DNA of 29,943 nt from Lachnospiraceae bacterium UBA7225 (GCA_002473385.1 DKTR01000077.1:520-30462), one strand, 5' to 3'; positions 1 through 9,043 are shown, counted from the stretch's first letter. The notes: generated from the letters alone by a model not told the origin. Program-made: numbers and translations.

Positions 1-2
1 AT

Positions 3-791
3 ACAAATCCGTTTTGCATGTACATAAAAAGTGAAATGTCTTCCTATCATACCTGCCTGCGCATGATCCGGAAGATGTATGAAAAATTTGAGTCCGGTCA
101 TTTTGAGTATTTTTACGGTATGTGCCATGCGGGACTTGGGGAATATGTTATCCCCATCCAATACAAAAACGTATTGCTGGGTTCCATTAATGCCGGTTTT
201 TTTCAGACAAACGAGAAACTGTCCGACTGGTGCATCCATTATGCCTGCAGAGATTCCCGGTTACTGTCTTACCAGACTGCCCGCACTCTGTATCATTACA
301 ATATTGTTTCCGCCTCTATTGCACCGGAGGAACTCCTTCCGCAGCTTTATTTGCTTGCAGAATATTTAAGCCATACCTACGAAATCCTGGAAAAGATCCA
401 CCCGGAAACCGCAACTGCCTATCGCTACCATAATTCCAACGAGGATGCCATTCTCTCCCACGCTTTTGAGTATATCCGCCAGAACTGCCTGCAGCACATT
501 TCTGTGGATGAACTTGCAAAATTCTGCCACTGCAGCGTTTCTTATCTGAGTCATATATTCAAAAAGCGCACCAGTGTTAATATTAATACTTATATCAACA
601 AGGTCCGCATTGAACGCAGCAAAAACTATTTAATTAATTCTGGCGAGACCGTCGCAGAAATAGCCATTAATACAGGCTTTAATGATCCCAACTACTACAG
701 CCGTGTATTTACAAAAATCATTGGCATCTCTCCCACTCAATTTAGGAAACGTTTTAAAGCAGAAAACGATGTTTCCGATAAAAAGTACTGA
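3..791 (+). CDS. AraC family transcriptional regulator with PocR-like sensor domain, 5' partial
   Basis: The reading frame is open to the window edge (codons from base 3 give T-N-P-F-C before the first Met at 18), so the true start probably lies upstream. The N-terminal half has the spaced Cys/His residues and G-L-x-E-Y-x-x-P-I pattern of a PocR ligand-sensing domain. The last ~100 residues form a two-HTH AraC domain: the first helix pair is around SVDELAKFCHCSVSYLSHIF, and the second ends in a classical GFNDPNYYSRVF / SPTQFRKRF motif. It is presumably a DNA-binding activator of a metabolic gene set outside the window. It converges with the HAD phosphatase gene, with only a small hairpin between them. 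Family assignment is secure; the ligand is unknown. Confidence 0.88.
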   Translation, partial: TNPFCMYIKSEMSSYHTCLRMIRKMYEKFESGHFEYFYGMCHAGLGEYVIPIQYKNVLLGSINAGFFQTNEKLSDWCIHYACRDSRLLSYQTARTLYHYNIVSASIAPEELLPQLYLLAEYLSHTYEILEKIHPETATAYRYHNSNEDAILSHAFEYIRQNCLQHISVDELAKFCHCSVSYLSHIFKKRTSVNINTYINKVRIERSKNYLINSGETVAEIAINTGFNDPNYYSRVFTKIIGISPTQFRKRFKAENDVSDKKY

Positions 792-808
792 AAATACTCT
801 GTTCATGG

Positions 809-826
809 AGAAAAACGTATTTTTCT
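809..826. terminator. Short A/T-rich bidirectional hairpin between convergent genes
   Basis: AGAAAAA (809-815), a four-base CGTA loop and TTTTTCT (820-826) form a perfect 7-bp hairpin between the convergent AraC and HAD genes. It is A/T rich and so a weak terminator candidate for both strands. Confidence 0.4.
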
Positions 827-827
827 T

Positions 828-1457
828 CTAAGGCTGATTCAGAAACAGGGTGGTAAGATCCATCGGACAGGAAATCCGCATGTCGGGATTTTCTGCGCTT
901 CCAAAGCCGTATTCTGCAAAGACAAAGGGAATTCCGGCTTCCCGGCAGGCATCGGCATCGCCCTGGGTGTCGCCGACGTATACTGGATTTTTCAGACCGT
1001 TTTCGCGCATCAGGCGCAGGATGGTCTGCCCCTTGGAGGTACCGGTCTGTCCAAAGCATAGATGGTCTTTAAAGTATTTGCCGTATCCGGTTTTGCGGAG
1101 AAACAGTTCAATATAGCCGGACTGGCAGTTGCTGACAATGTACAGCGGGTATTTCGTAGAGAGCGCTTTCAGCGCCTCTTCCAGCCCCGCATATACCGTA
1201 CCCGGTTTCTTTTCAAGCTCAGCGTGTTCCTGCGCAAAGCACATTTTGGCGAGCGCACATTGCCGCCCGTAGGATAGTGACGGAAGCAGGGTGGCAAAAA
1301 TTACATCCATTGGTTTTCCGAAAAGCTGCTTTAAATCATCCGGTGTCACCCGGACCGTCAGATCGGTGTTTTCGCTGATTATCCGGTTATAGGCAACGGC
1401 AACTACATCGGTAGAATTCCAGAGCGTTCCGTCCACGTCAAAAATAATTCCATCCAT
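828..1457 (-). CDS. HAD superfamily hydrolase (phosphoglycolate phosphatase-like)
   Basis: This 209-residue protein opens with the HAD motif I FDVDGTLWNS (nucleophile D7, acid/base D9). A VSN motif II lies mid-protein, a lysine in TSKGQ fits motif III, and YVGDTQGDADACREAG is motif IV with its metal-binding acidic residues. A helical cap between motifs I and II places it in HAD subfamily I, the group that holds phosphoglycolate phosphatases and sugar-phosphate phosphatases. It should be a cytoplasmic Mg-dependent phosphatase; the substrate cannot be read from the sequence. The start ATG lies 10 nt after AAAGGAG. The gene follows the GH13 gene on the same strand with a ~106-bp gap, so co-transcription is possible. 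Confidence 0.88.
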   Translation of the reverse strand: MDGIIFDVDGTLWNSTDVVAVAYNRIISENTDLTVRVTPDDLKQLFGKPMDVIFATLLPSLSYGRQCALAKMCFAQEHAELEKKPGTVYAGLEEALKALSTKYPLYIVSNCQSGYIELFLRKTGYGKYFKDHLCFGQTGTSKGQTILRLMRENGLKNPVYVGDTQGDADACREAGIPFVFAEYGFGSAENPDMRISCPMDLTTLFLNQP

Positions 1458-1484
1458 AACATTTCTACTCCTTTAACGAAAATA

Positions 1485-1530
1485 TCCGCAGAAATTCCGG
1501 CAATATAAGATTTGCGAAATCGTCTGCGGA
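1485..1530 (-). other. Hairpin in the gap between the alpha-glucosidase and HAD genes
   Basis: TCCGCAGA (1485-1492) and TCTGCGGA (1523-1530) form a perfect 8-bp stem with a ~30-nt loop. On the minus strand it is followed by TATTTTC, so it could partly terminate or process transcripts leaving the GH13 gene. The weak T-run makes full termination doubtful. Confidence 0.35.
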
Positions 1531-1563
1531 CAGTTTACCATAAAAGAAAATAAATCTCAATAA

Positions 1564-3231
1564 CTACATTTCCAATACGACTGCCTGGTAGCCGTCCAGG
1601 TGAAGCTGTGTGCCGTCTGTATCAAGCCGGTCAAGGTTGTTGAGCACTATTTTTTTGTACGGCGTATCAAGCGTGACGGTCCGCGGATCCCGCTGGTAGT
1701 TGGCAATCACGAGCAGTGTCTGCTGTGCTTTGCGGCGATAGAAAGCCATCAGATTGTGACAGTCTTCCCATACCGGCTCCAACTGACCGTAGACGACTGT
1801 GTCTGCATATTGTGGATCTTTGCGCAGAGCAATCAGTTTTTTATAATAATTCAGCACAGAATCTTCCCGGCGGAGCTGCTCGGCGGCGTTAATCTGCGTG
1901 TAATTGGGATTTACGCGCAGCCACGGCGTGCCACTGGTGAAGCCGGCATTTTTGCTGTCATCCCACTGGAACGGGGTGCGGGCATTGTCGCGGCTGAAAC
2001 GGTTAACAACCTTCAGAGCATTTTCGGGGGATAGTCCGGCTTTTAAGGCAACCCGATATTCATCGAGCGTGCTGATATCATCTACCTCGTTGATCGAGGT
2101 GAAGGTCAGGTTTTCCATACCCAGCTCCTGCCCCTGGTAGAGGAAGGGCAGACCTTTGAGCATAAAGGAAATCGTTCCGAGCATCTTTTTGCTCGTTTCG
2201 CAGCAGTCACCCTCCGGGATATAACGGCTGACACCGCGTGGTTCGTCATGGTTTTCAATAATATTGGAAAGAAAACCGATATCTTCAATCCTGCGCTGGC
2301 TCTCAAAGCAGCACCGCTTGTAGTCATCCGGCGTAATTACCCTGCTGTCATACCAGCCCTTCGGACTTCCGCCAAAGATAGTTTCGTTGAAGTCGAACAT
2401 GGTAGAAAAACAGCCATTGTCCCCGATGAAGTTAGGAAGCTCCTCAGACTTTTCGTTGAAAACTTCACCGACAGAAAAAGCATTGTGCGGCTTAAAGGTG
2501 TTATCCGCCATTTCGTGCAGGAAGTCCAGAACGCCATGAGCGTCTTCCAGCATATAGTGTATGGAGGAAAGTCCGTCCTCGCGGTCGACTGGATAATCTT
2601 TAAACGGCAGAGCCTTTTTGATATTGATGATTGCGTCGATACGGAAGCCGGCAATGCCCTTATCGAGCCACCAGTTGATCATTTTGTAGATTTCCTGCCG
2701 CACCTCGGGATTTTCCCAGTTTAAATCCGGCTGCTTTTTGTGAAATACGTGCAGGTAATACTTATCAGTTCCCGGAATCTGTTCCCATACCGGACCGCCG
2801 AAGTAGGAGCGCCAGTTGCACGGCAGTTTTCCATCTTTACATTCTTCAATATAAAAATATTTTCCGTAAGGACCGTCCGGATCGGCCAGCGCTTTCCGGA
2901 ACCATTCATGCTCGTCAGAGCAATGGTTTACTACCAGGTCGAGAACGATGTACATGTCACGCTTTTTTGCCTCGGCGAGCAGTTCGTCCATATCCGCCAT
3001 GGTTCCAAAGCGCGGATCAATATTGTAATAATCGGAAATGTCGTAGCCCTGGTCTGCCAGCGGGGAGCAGAAGCAGGGGGAAATCCAGACGATGTCAACG
3101 CCAAGATCCTTTAAGTAATCGAGTTTATTAATGATACCGCGAAGATCGCCAATACCGTCTCCGTTGGTATCGCAGAAGCTCTTCGGGTAAATCTGATAGG
3201 CAACCTTTCCGTGCCACCATTTTTTCTGCAT
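1564..3231 (-). CDS. GH13 alpha-glucosidase (oligo-1,6-glucosidase/maltase type)
   Basis: A cytoplasmic 555-residue glycoside hydrolase that should release glucose from short alpha-gluco-oligosaccharides. Conserved GH13 regions are in order: DLVVNH (98-103), GFRIDAI with nucleophile D199, the general acid in SVGEVF (E256) and NHD (327-329). The calcium-type loop DTNGDGIGDL is near residue 25. Length and domain order match the GH13_31 group. The residue after the nucleophile is Ala rather than the Val associated with strict alpha-1,6 enzymes, which hints at alpha-1,4 or mixed specificity (inference). The start at 3231 is chosen because GGAGGA sits just upstream; the earlier in-frame ATG at 3246 overlaps that site. 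A TATACT-like -10 on the minus strand (3299-3294) lacks a clear -35, which fits control by the neighbouring AraC regulator. Confidence 0.93.
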   Translation of the reverse strand: MQKKWWHGKVAYQIYPKSFCDTNGDGIGDLRGIINKLDYLKDLGVDIVWISPCFCSPLADQGYDISDYYNIDPRFGTMADMDELLAEAKKRDMYIVLDLVVNHCSDEHEWFRKALADPDGPYGKYFYIEECKDGKLPCNWRSYFGGPVWEQIPGTDKYYLHVFHKKQPDLNWENPEVRQEIYKMINWWLDKGIAGFRIDAIINIKKALPFKDYPVDREDGLSSIHYMLEDAHGVLDFLHEMADNTFKPHNAFSVGEVFNEKSEELPNFIGDNGCFSTMFDFNETIFGGSPKGWYDSRVITPDDYKRCCFESQRRIEDIGFLSNIIENHDEPRGVSRYIPEGDCCETSKKMLGTISFMLKGLPFLYQGQELGMENLTFTSINEVDDISTLDEYRVALKAGLSPENALKVVNRFSRDNARTPFQWDDSKNAGFTSGTPWLRVNPNYTQINAAEQLRREDSVLNYYKKLIALRKDPQYADTVVYGQLEPVWEDCHNLMAFYRRKAQQTLLVIANYQRDPRTVTLDTPYKKIVLNNLDRLDTDGTQLHLDGYQAVVLEM

Positions 3232-3386
3232 AGTCAGATCCTCCATTCAAGATAAAATAACCGGATGTGTCCCCGGTTTCACAGGCTGGATACAGTATAA
3301 TTCCTCTGCGGGCAAAAATCTTCTATAAATATGACTAAAAACTACGAAATTTTGATTTTTTGGGCGCAGATAGGTATTGCCGGATG

Positions 3387-4307
3387 CTACAGAGCTTTCC
3401 GGTACTGCAGGGGTGTACAGCCGCACACCATTTTGAAGGTGCGCATGAAATTGCCAAGATTATTGAAGCCACTTTCCAGGCAGATTTCCGTTACAGAGCG
3501 GTCAGTTTCCTTTAACAGGCGGCAGGCGTATTTAATGCGCAGTTCGTTCAGATAGGCGACTGGCGGTTTACCGATTACTTTTTTAAAAAAGCGACAGAAA
3601 TACTGTCCGTTCATATTTGCCTGGGCTGCAAGCTCGGGTATGCCGATTTTCTCGGTTAAATGCTCCTGCATGAAGGAGAGAGACTTTTTAATAGTGTCCA
3701 CCCGTCTGTCTGCGTTCATTCCGGAGACTTCAAAGAGATTTTCTTCTAATAAAGCCGCAAAGATGTTTAAAAGTGATGCTTTCGCGTGCATGTACTGATC
3801 AAGGGTGTTGATGCGGTACTGATCGCGGCGGGGAGTGTCTTTGGCAAAAATCGCAGCAGCGCCGGCAATCTGAAAAAATTCCTGCTTTAAAACGGCGAAG
3901 CAGGGACTGCCATGGAAAATCAGCCGCGGAAGCGCCAGCATGCCTTCCGTCAGCGGTTGGACAAGCCTGTTCTGCACCGGATCAGCTGCGGAAGCGGAGA
4001 GCATGGACAGAGAAAATACAAACGCCATTTCCCGGAAGTCATGCTCTGAATAAATATAATGAAGGTCGCCGCTTCCTACAAGGCAAAAGCATTCCTCTGT
4101 AATTGCGTACTTTTCCATGTTGATTTCCAGATGAAAATTGCCGTGCTGAAAATAGATGATCTCCAGCTCTTCGTGCCAGTGATGTTTCGTCAGAAACGGC
4201 GTATTGGCAGGAAGAACGGTGCTGTCTGCATGATAGCAGGCGCAGGGAAAATCTGCGGTGCCGTGCAGACGGTTTTCTTTAAAGAGTGTAATGGCGGTGT
4301 GACTCAT
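3387..4307 (-). CDS. AraC family regulator with N-terminal cupin domain
   Basis: This 306-residue protein has an AraC-ligand-binding cupin half (the HHWHEELEIIYFQHGNFHLEI region carries the usual metal/sugar pocket motif). A C-terminal double HTH ends in ITEICLESGFNNLGNFMRTFK-like and CTPLQYR motifs. Its position just upstream of the GH13 gene on the same strand suggests that it senses an alpha-glucoside and activates that gene, as in other AraC-glucosidase pairs (inference). The start at 4307 follows AGGAGG with good spacing; the longer ORF start at 4367 has no such site. It is divergent from the cobalamin riboswitch transcript. Confidence 0.88.
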   Translation of the reverse strand: MSHTAITLFKENRLHGTADFPCACYHADSTVLPANTPFLTKHHWHEELEIIYFQHGNFHLEINMEKYAITEECFCLVGSGDLHYIYSEHDFREMAFVFSLSMLSASAADPVQNRLVQPLTEGMLALPRLIFHGSPCFAVLKQEFFQIAGAAAIFAKDTPRRDQYRINTLDQYMHAKASLLNIFAALLEENLFEVSGMNADRRVDTIKKSLSFMQEHLTEKIGIPELAAQANMNGQYFCRFFKKVIGKPPVAYLNELRIKYACRLLKETDRSVTEICLESGFNNLGNFMRTFKMVCGCTPLQYRKAL

Positions 4308-4437
4308 AAGAACCTCCTGTTTGCGGCGCTGCTGTCCGGGCGATTCTGTACATTCTGCTGAAAACACCCCGCAGAGCAGCGGTCTGCCTAAACAGTAGCA
4401 TAAATTTGCGATATGGACAATAGCGGAAATAAAATAC

Positions 4438-4466
4438 TTGTACTTTTGAAAAAAGAGTGCTATGAT
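4438..4466 (+). promoter_or_regulatory. Sigma-A-type promoter for the riboswitch transcript
   Basis: TTGTAC (4438-4443), a 17-bp spacer and TATGAT (4461-4466) lie just upstream of the cobalamin riboswitch. Transcription should start about 4473. Confidence 0.65.
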
Positions 4467-4479
4467 GAGGATAACTTCA

Positions 4480-4690
4480 TAAAGAGCAACAGGTGCAGAC
4501 GGCGGCGATGCCGTGGTCTGTTAAAAGGGAAACAGGTGAAAATCCTGTACGATCTCGTCACTGTAAGCAGGGAGTGCAAAACAAAGCGCATTGGGCGCAG
4601 TCACTGGGCAACCGGGAAGGCAGTTTTGCATGAAGATCTGTAAGCCAGGAAACCTGCCTGTCTGCTGGTACGGGACCAGGAATACCGGTC
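4480..4690 (+). promoter_or_regulatory. Cobalamin (B12) riboswitch
   Basis: The core elements are present in order: AAAAGGGAA, then GGTGAAAATCC, CACTGT, and the invariant B12 box GCCAGGAAACCTGCC at 4644-4658. Flanking complementary segments (for example CAGAC ... GTCTG around the first stem) support the fold. The aptamer should bind adenosylcobalamin or another cobalamin and repress the downstream chelatase/transport operon, most likely through the terminator at 4741-4774. The exact 5' and 3' limits are approximate. Confidence 0.93.
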
Positions 4691-4740
4691 CGGATCACGA
4701 GTAATTGATTGTACCGTTTTGCATGTTCTGCAGCAACACG

Positions 4741-4774
4741 AATCTTTTACTTTATTTAAGTAAAAGATTTTTTT
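4741..4774 (+). terminator. Intrinsic terminator, expression platform of the B12 riboswitch
   Basis: AATCTTTTACTT and AAGTAAAAGATT form a perfect 12-bp stem with a five-base loop, followed by a run of seven T. It sits between aptamer and first gene, the expected place for a transcriptional off-switch. The gap 4775-4927 to the first start codon holds only small hairpins (for example AGGCG ... CGCCT at about 4880-4905). Confidence 0.8.
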
Positions 4775-4927
4775 GATTTCATGGGGAAATTTTTTTATTT
4801 CCTGTGGGACAAAACGCGCTGTGCGTGCTCCTTTTTCCGTGCCGTAATGATTATGCTGATGCAAAAATTTACATACATCAGAGGCGAAGTAAAACGCTGC
4901 GCCTGAAAAATTAAGGAGGACAGGAAC

Positions 4928-5917
4928 ATGAAAAACAAAGTATGGAAACTGTTGGCGGCAGGTGCTGGTGCGGCAGCTTTGATGATGGGTGCTGTATGCG
5001 TGCAGGCAGAGGACACGACGGAAGCAGTCACAGAGGCTGTTGCAGAAGAAGCAGAGGAAGAAGACGAAGAGAATTACGAGACAGGCGATGCTTCTAAGGA
5101 CAATCCGAGGAACCAGGATGAGATCGGGGAGAAGGAACTGCTGGTTGTAAGCTTTGGGACAAGCTTCAATGATAACCGTGTGGCAACCATTGGCGCAATC
5201 GAGAATGCCATGGAAGAAGCGTTCCCGGAATACTCGGTGAGAAGAGGCTTCACCGCGCAGATTATCATTGATCATGTGAAGAGTCGCGACGGCGAGGTAA
5301 TCGACAACTTTGGCGAAGCTCTGAACAGAGCAATTGACAACGGCGTAAAAACACTGGTTGTACAGCCGACGCATCTGATGAATGGGCTGGAATACAACGA
5401 TGTAATCGATGAGCTTGCACAGTATGCAGAGGAGTTTGAGCAGGTGGCAGTGGGCGATCCGCTTCTGACCACTGACGGGGATTACGAGGTTGTTATCAAC
5501 GCGATCACAGAGGATACCAAAGCTCAGGATGACGGCGAGACTGCAATCGTGTTCATGGGGCACGGAACGGAAGCAGAATCTAACCAGATCTATGCAGCAA
5601 TGCAGGAAAAGCTGACAGAGGCAGGATGTGAAAATTATTTTGTAGGCACAGTAGAAGCAAGCCCGTCTCTGGATGATGTGCTTGCAGCAGTACAGGCAGG
5701 CGAGTATACGAAGGTAGTTCTTCAGCCGCTGATGATCGTTGCGGGAGATCACGCAAACAACGATATGGCAGGCGATGAGGAAGGAGCTTGGAAAAAGACA
5801 TTTGAGGATGCTGGTTATGAAGTAATCTGCAATCTGAAAGGTCTTGGCGAGATGCCGGCGATCCAGGAGCTTCTGGTCGCACATGCGCAGAAAGCAATGG
5901 ACAGTCTTGCTGGGTAA
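4928..5917 (+). CDS. cbiK: Exported CbiK-type anaerobic cobaltochelatase (sirohydrochlorin cobaltochelatase family)
   Basis: This 329-residue protein matches CbiK, the class II chelatase that inserts cobalt into sirohydrochlorin in the anaerobic B12 pathway. LLVVSFGTSF starts the chelatase fold near residue 72. Both metal/catalytic histidines are seen: H212 in MGHGTE and H275 in GDHANND. Unlike cytoplasmic CbiK it carries a signal peptide (residues 1 to about 27, cleavage likely after VQA) and an acidic Glu/Ala/Thr-rich linker to about residue 70, so it should act outside the membrane. No lipobox or anchor is seen. It follows AAGGAGGA and is the first gene behind the B12 riboswitch. Export plus the adjacent ABC transporter suggests a role in metal or tetrapyrrole acquisition rather than ordinary biosynthesis (inference). 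An exported CbiK is known from Desulfovibrio vulgaris. Confidence 0.9.
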   Translation: MKNKVWKLLAAGAGAAALMMGAVCVQAEDTTEAVTEAVAEEAEEEDEENYETGDASKDNPRNQDEIGEKELLVVSFGTSFNDNRVATIGAIENAMEEAFPEYSVRRGFTAQIIIDHVKSRDGEVIDNFGEALNRAIDNGVKTLVVQPTHLMNGLEYNDVIDELAQYAEEFEQVAVGDPLLTTDGDYEVVINAITEDTKAQDDGETAIVFMGHGTEAESNQIYAAMQEKLTEAGCENYFVGTVEASPSLDDVLAAVQAGEYTKVVLQPLMIVAGDHANNDMAGDEEGAWKKTFEDAGYEVICNLKGLGEMPAIQELLVAHAQKAMDSLAG

Positions 5918-5958
5918 GGTACTGTGAAAGTCCATTTATGCAGGAACGCGGAGTACTT

Positions 5959-5980
5959 TGCGAATCCGTGGGCTTTCGCA
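5959..5980 (+). other. Small intercistronic hairpin
   Basis: TGCGAA (5959-5964) and TTCGCA (5975-5980) pair perfectly around a 10-nt loop between the chelatase and lipoprotein genes. There is no T-run, so a role in mRNA stability or processing is more likely than termination. Confidence 0.3.
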
Positions 5981-6000
5981 GAAGAGAGGGAGATATAGCG

Positions 6001-7965
6001 ATGATAAAATTTAAAGCAGCAGTGCTGGCTGCGGTTTTTACAGCCAGCGTGATGAGCGTACCGGGATGTGCCGGGGAAACAGCAGCAGAGGCAGCAACGG
6101 AAGCTGCAGAAAAAGCGTCGGAGGTCAGCACAGAGACCCGGGTGGCATCGAAGGATGAGATGGCACCGGCGGAGGACATTGTGACCGCGGATATGGTGCC
6201 GGTCTATGAGGAGAGCATTAAGGACGGCGTCTACAGTATTAAGGTGGATTCCAGTTCTTCGATGTTCAGTATTGAGGAATGTGAGCTGACAGTAGCAGAT
6301 GGAAAAATGTCTGCTGTCATGACGATGGGCGGGACCGGCTACCTGTATCTCTACATGGGAACCGGCGGGGAGGCTGCCACTGCGTCTGAGGAAGATTACA
6401 TACCGTTTGTGGAAACGGAGGATGGGGCGCATACTTTTGAGGTTCCGGTGGAAGCGCTTGATATGGGCATTGACTGCGCTGCGTTCAGCAAAAAGAAGGA
6501 AAAATGGTACGACCGTATTCTGGTATTCCGGGCGGATTCCCTGCCGCAGGATGCTTTTACAGAGGGGACGGTCACGACATTGGAGGATTTAAACCTGGAG
6601 GATGGAAGCTATCAGATTGCAGTAAGTCTGGAAGGCGGCTCCGGCAGAGCGGCAGTGGAATCTCCGGCGACGCTTAGCGTTGCGGACGGCGCGGCAACGG
6701 CTACCATTATCTGGAGCAGTAATTCTTACGATTATATGAAGGTCGGAGAAGAAAAAATCGAACCGGTTACGATGGAAGAGCATTCGGTATTTGAGATTCC
6801 GGTGACAGGATTTGACTGGAAGATTCCGGTGGCTGCGGATACGATTGCAATGAGTACTCCGCACGAGATTGCGTATACACTGTGTTTCGATTCTACAACG
6901 ATTGAAAAGGCGGAGCCGGATTTTAGCAGCATGAAGGTGGAGCGCAGCATGGAGCTTCTCTATGCGGAGCAGTTTTCAGTGGATTATTATGAGGGCGGCT
7001 ATGCTTTGGTTACGATCAAAGAAGACGGCCGTTTTCTTGTTGTGCCAGAGGGTATGCCGGTGCCGGAGAATCTGGATGCCGATATTGCAGTGATTAAAAA
7101 ACCTCTGCAGAATATCTATCTTGTCGCTACGTCTGCAATGGATCTGTTTTGTGCGCTGGACGGCACCGATGCCATCAGTCTGTCGGGAACCGACGCTTCC
7201 GGATGGTATGTGGAGAAGGCGCGCGAAGAGATGGAAAGCGGCAATATTGTTTATGCCGGAAAATACAATGCGCCGGACTATGAGCTGGTTCTGTCGAAGG
7301 AGTGTGATCTGGCGGTGGAATCAACTATGATCTATCATTCACCAGAGGTAAAGGAAAAGCTGGAGAGCTTTGGTATTCCGGTGCTGGTGGAGCGCTCCAG
7401 TTATGAGACGCATCCGCTTGGAAGGACAGAATGGCTGAAGCTGTATGCTGTGCTTCTCGATAAGGAAGAGCAGGCGGATACACTGTTTTCCGCACAGACG
7501 GAGAAGCTGGAAGCGGTGTTTACCAAGGAAAATACCGGGAAAACGGTGGCGTTTTTCTACATCAGCTCCAATGGCTATGTGAACGTACGCAAGAGCGGTG
7601 ATTATGTGGCAAAGATGATTGAGCTGGCAGGCGGAAAATATATTTTTGACGATCTGGGCGATCAGGAGAATGCCCTTTCCACCATAAATATGCAGATGGA
7701 AGAATTTTACGCCAGGGCGAAGGACGCTGATTATCTGATTTACAACAGTACGATCGACGGGGAACTGAATACTCTGGATGAGCTTTTTGCAAAAAGCAGT
7801 CTGCTGAAGGATTTTAAGGCGGTGCAGGAAGGAAATGTTTATTGTACCGGGAAAAATCTTTTCCAGGAGACGATGGGGCTCGGCACTATGATTGCCGACA
7901 TTCACACGATGTTCACGAGTGAGAAGGGAGCAGATGAATTTACGTATATGCACAGGCTGAAATAG
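6001..7965 (+). CDS. Lipoprotein substrate-binding protein of a B12/tetrapyrrole-type ABC transporter, with two N-terminal repeat domains
   Basis: The start at 6001 is preferred because AGAGAGGGAG precedes it and the protein then begins with a signal peptide ending in the lipobox-like VPGC (Cys23); the longer frame from 5938 would hide this. The 654-residue product has an Ala/Glu/Thr-rich linker and then two similar ~110-residue domains starting with DGVYSI (about nt 6211-6545) and DGSYQI (about nt 6598-6910). These resemble NEAT-like or other extracellular beta-sandwich modules of Clostridia. The remaining ~330 residues are a Peripla_BP_2 (BtuF/FecB class) fold. Its place in a B12-riboswitch operon, between an exported cobaltochelatase and a BtuCD-like transporter, suggests a corrinoid, cobalt-tetrapyrrole or heme-like ligand. 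The ligand is inferred. Confidence 0.85.
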   Translation: MIKFKAAVLAAVFTASVMSVPGCAGETAAEAATEAAEKASEVSTETRVASKDEMAPAEDIVTADMVPVYEESIKDGVYSIKVDSSSSMFSIEECELTVADGKMSAVMTMGGTGYLYLYMGTGGEAATASEEDYIPFVETEDGAHTFEVPVEALDMGIDCAAFSKKKEKWYDRILVFRADSLPQDAFTEGTVTTLEDLNLEDGSYQIAVSLEGGSGRAAVESPATLSVADGAATATIIWSSNSYDYMKVGEEKIEPVTMEEHSVFEIPVTGFDWKIPVAADTIAMSTPHEIAYTLCFDSTTIEKAEPDFSSMKVERSMELLYAEQFSVDYYEGGYALVTIKEDGRFLVVPEGMPVPENLDADIAVIKKPLQNIYLVATSAMDLFCALDGTDAISLSGTDASGWYVEKAREEMESGNIVYAGKYNAPDYELVLSKECDLAVESTMIYHSPEVKEKLESFGIPVLVERSSYETHPLGRTEWLKLYAVLLDKEEQADTLFSAQTEKLEAVFTKENTGKTVAFFYISSNGYVNVRKSGDYVAKMIELAGGKYIFDDLGDQENALSTINMQMEEFYARAKDADYLIYNSTIDGELNTLDELFAKSSLLKDFKAVQEGNVYCTGKNLFQETMGLGTMIADIHTMFTSEKGADEFTYMHRLK

Positions 7966-7984
7966 CGGGAGGGGATCGGCAAAT

Positions 7985-9013
7985 ATGAAACATAAAGCTT
8001 ATATCCGGTATCAGATTTCTTTTCTGCTGCTAATGATTCTGCTTGCCGTATTGTTTTTCTGGAATATCAACTCCGGCAGTATCCATCTGTCGTTAAGCGA
8101 GGTTTACAATATTATTGTGCACCGGACAGGCGGGGAAACTGCGTACAATATCATCTGGGAAATCCGTCTGCCGCGTATTCTTGCGGCGATTATTCTGGGC
8201 GGCGCACTTTCAGTGTCCGGATTTTTATTACAGACCTTTTTTAACAATCCGATTGCGGGACCGTTTGTGCTTGGCATTTCTTCCGGAGCAAAGCTTGTGG
8301 TCTCGCTGGTTATGATCTATCTGCTCGGCAAGGGTCTGGTGGCTGGCTCTCAGGTGCTGATTCTTGCGGCTTTTGCCGGTTCTATGATTTCTATGGGTTT
8401 TATTCTGCTGATCTCCAGAAAGGTGAAGAGCATGTCCATGCTGGTAATCGGTGGGGTTATGATTGGCTATATCTGCTCTGCCATCACGGATTTTGTAGTG
8501 ACTTTTGCAGATGATTCTAATATTGTTAATCTGCATGACTGGTCGATGGGCAGCTTTTCCGGCATGTCATGGGAAAATATTTCTGTGATGGCGGGAGCAG
8601 TTTTTACAGCGCTTGCTATTACGTTTCTGATGTCGAAGCCTATCGGGGCCTATCAGCTCGGCGAGGTCTATGCCCGCAATATGGGCGTTAATATCCGTGT
8701 CTTTCGTGTGCAGCTGATTTTGTTGTCCAGCATTTTATCGGCGTGTGTCACCGCTTTTGCCGGTCCGATTTCCTTTGTGGGGATTGCCGTACCGCATCTT
8801 ATCAAAAGCCTGCTGAAAACGGCAAAGCCTATTCTGGTGATTCCGGCATGTTTCCTGGGCGGCGCGGTTTTCTGCCTTTTCTGTGACATGATTGCACGGA
8901 CTGTATTTGCACCCACCGAGCTGTCCATCAGTTCTGTGACGGCAGTCTTCGGCGCTCCGGTTGTCATCTATGCCCTTTTTACGAAAAATGCCAGACGTGC
9001 AAACATAGGATGA
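7985..9013 (+). CDS. FecCD/BtuC-type ABC transporter permease
   Basis: This 342-residue integral membrane protein belongs to the BtuC/FecCD family. Hydrophobic segments run along its whole length, with family signatures such as RLPRILAAIILGGALSVSG near the N-terminus, NPIAGPFVLGISSGA, and the cytoplasmic coupling motif GPISFVGIAVPHLIKSL toward the C-terminus. Permeases of this family import cobalamin, heme or ferric siderophores. It begins ~20 bp after the lipoprotein gene and is followed by the ATPase, completing a type II importer. The GGGAGGGG site is ~11 nt before the start. Confidence 0.93.
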   Translation: MKHKAYIRYQISFLLLMILLAVLFFWNINSGSIHLSLSEVYNIIVHRTGGETAYNIIWEIRLPRILAAIILGGALSVSGFLLQTFFNNPIAGPFVLGISSGAKLVVSLVMIYLLGKGLVAGSQVLILAAFAGSMISMGFILLISRKVKSMSMLVIGGVMIGYICSAITDFVVTFADDSNIVNLHDWSMGSFSGMSWENISVMAGAVFTALAITFLMSKPIGAYQLGEVYARNMGVNIRVFRVQLILLSSILSACVTAFAGPISFVGIAVPHLIKSLLKTAKPILVIPACFLGGAVFCLFCDMIARTVFAPTELSISSVTAVFGAPVVIYALFTKNARRANIG

Positions 9014-9043
9014 CGGACCTGCAGGAGCAGATGGGAGGTTTAT

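Noticed and set aside
4601..5935. 444-codon minus-strand open frame over the riboswitch and the chelatase gene
   Set aside because: It is antisense to a clear CbiK homologue and a cobalamin riboswitch, its Cys/His/Phe-rich translation has no recognisable domain, and it has no ribosome binding site. It is a shadow of the sense codons.
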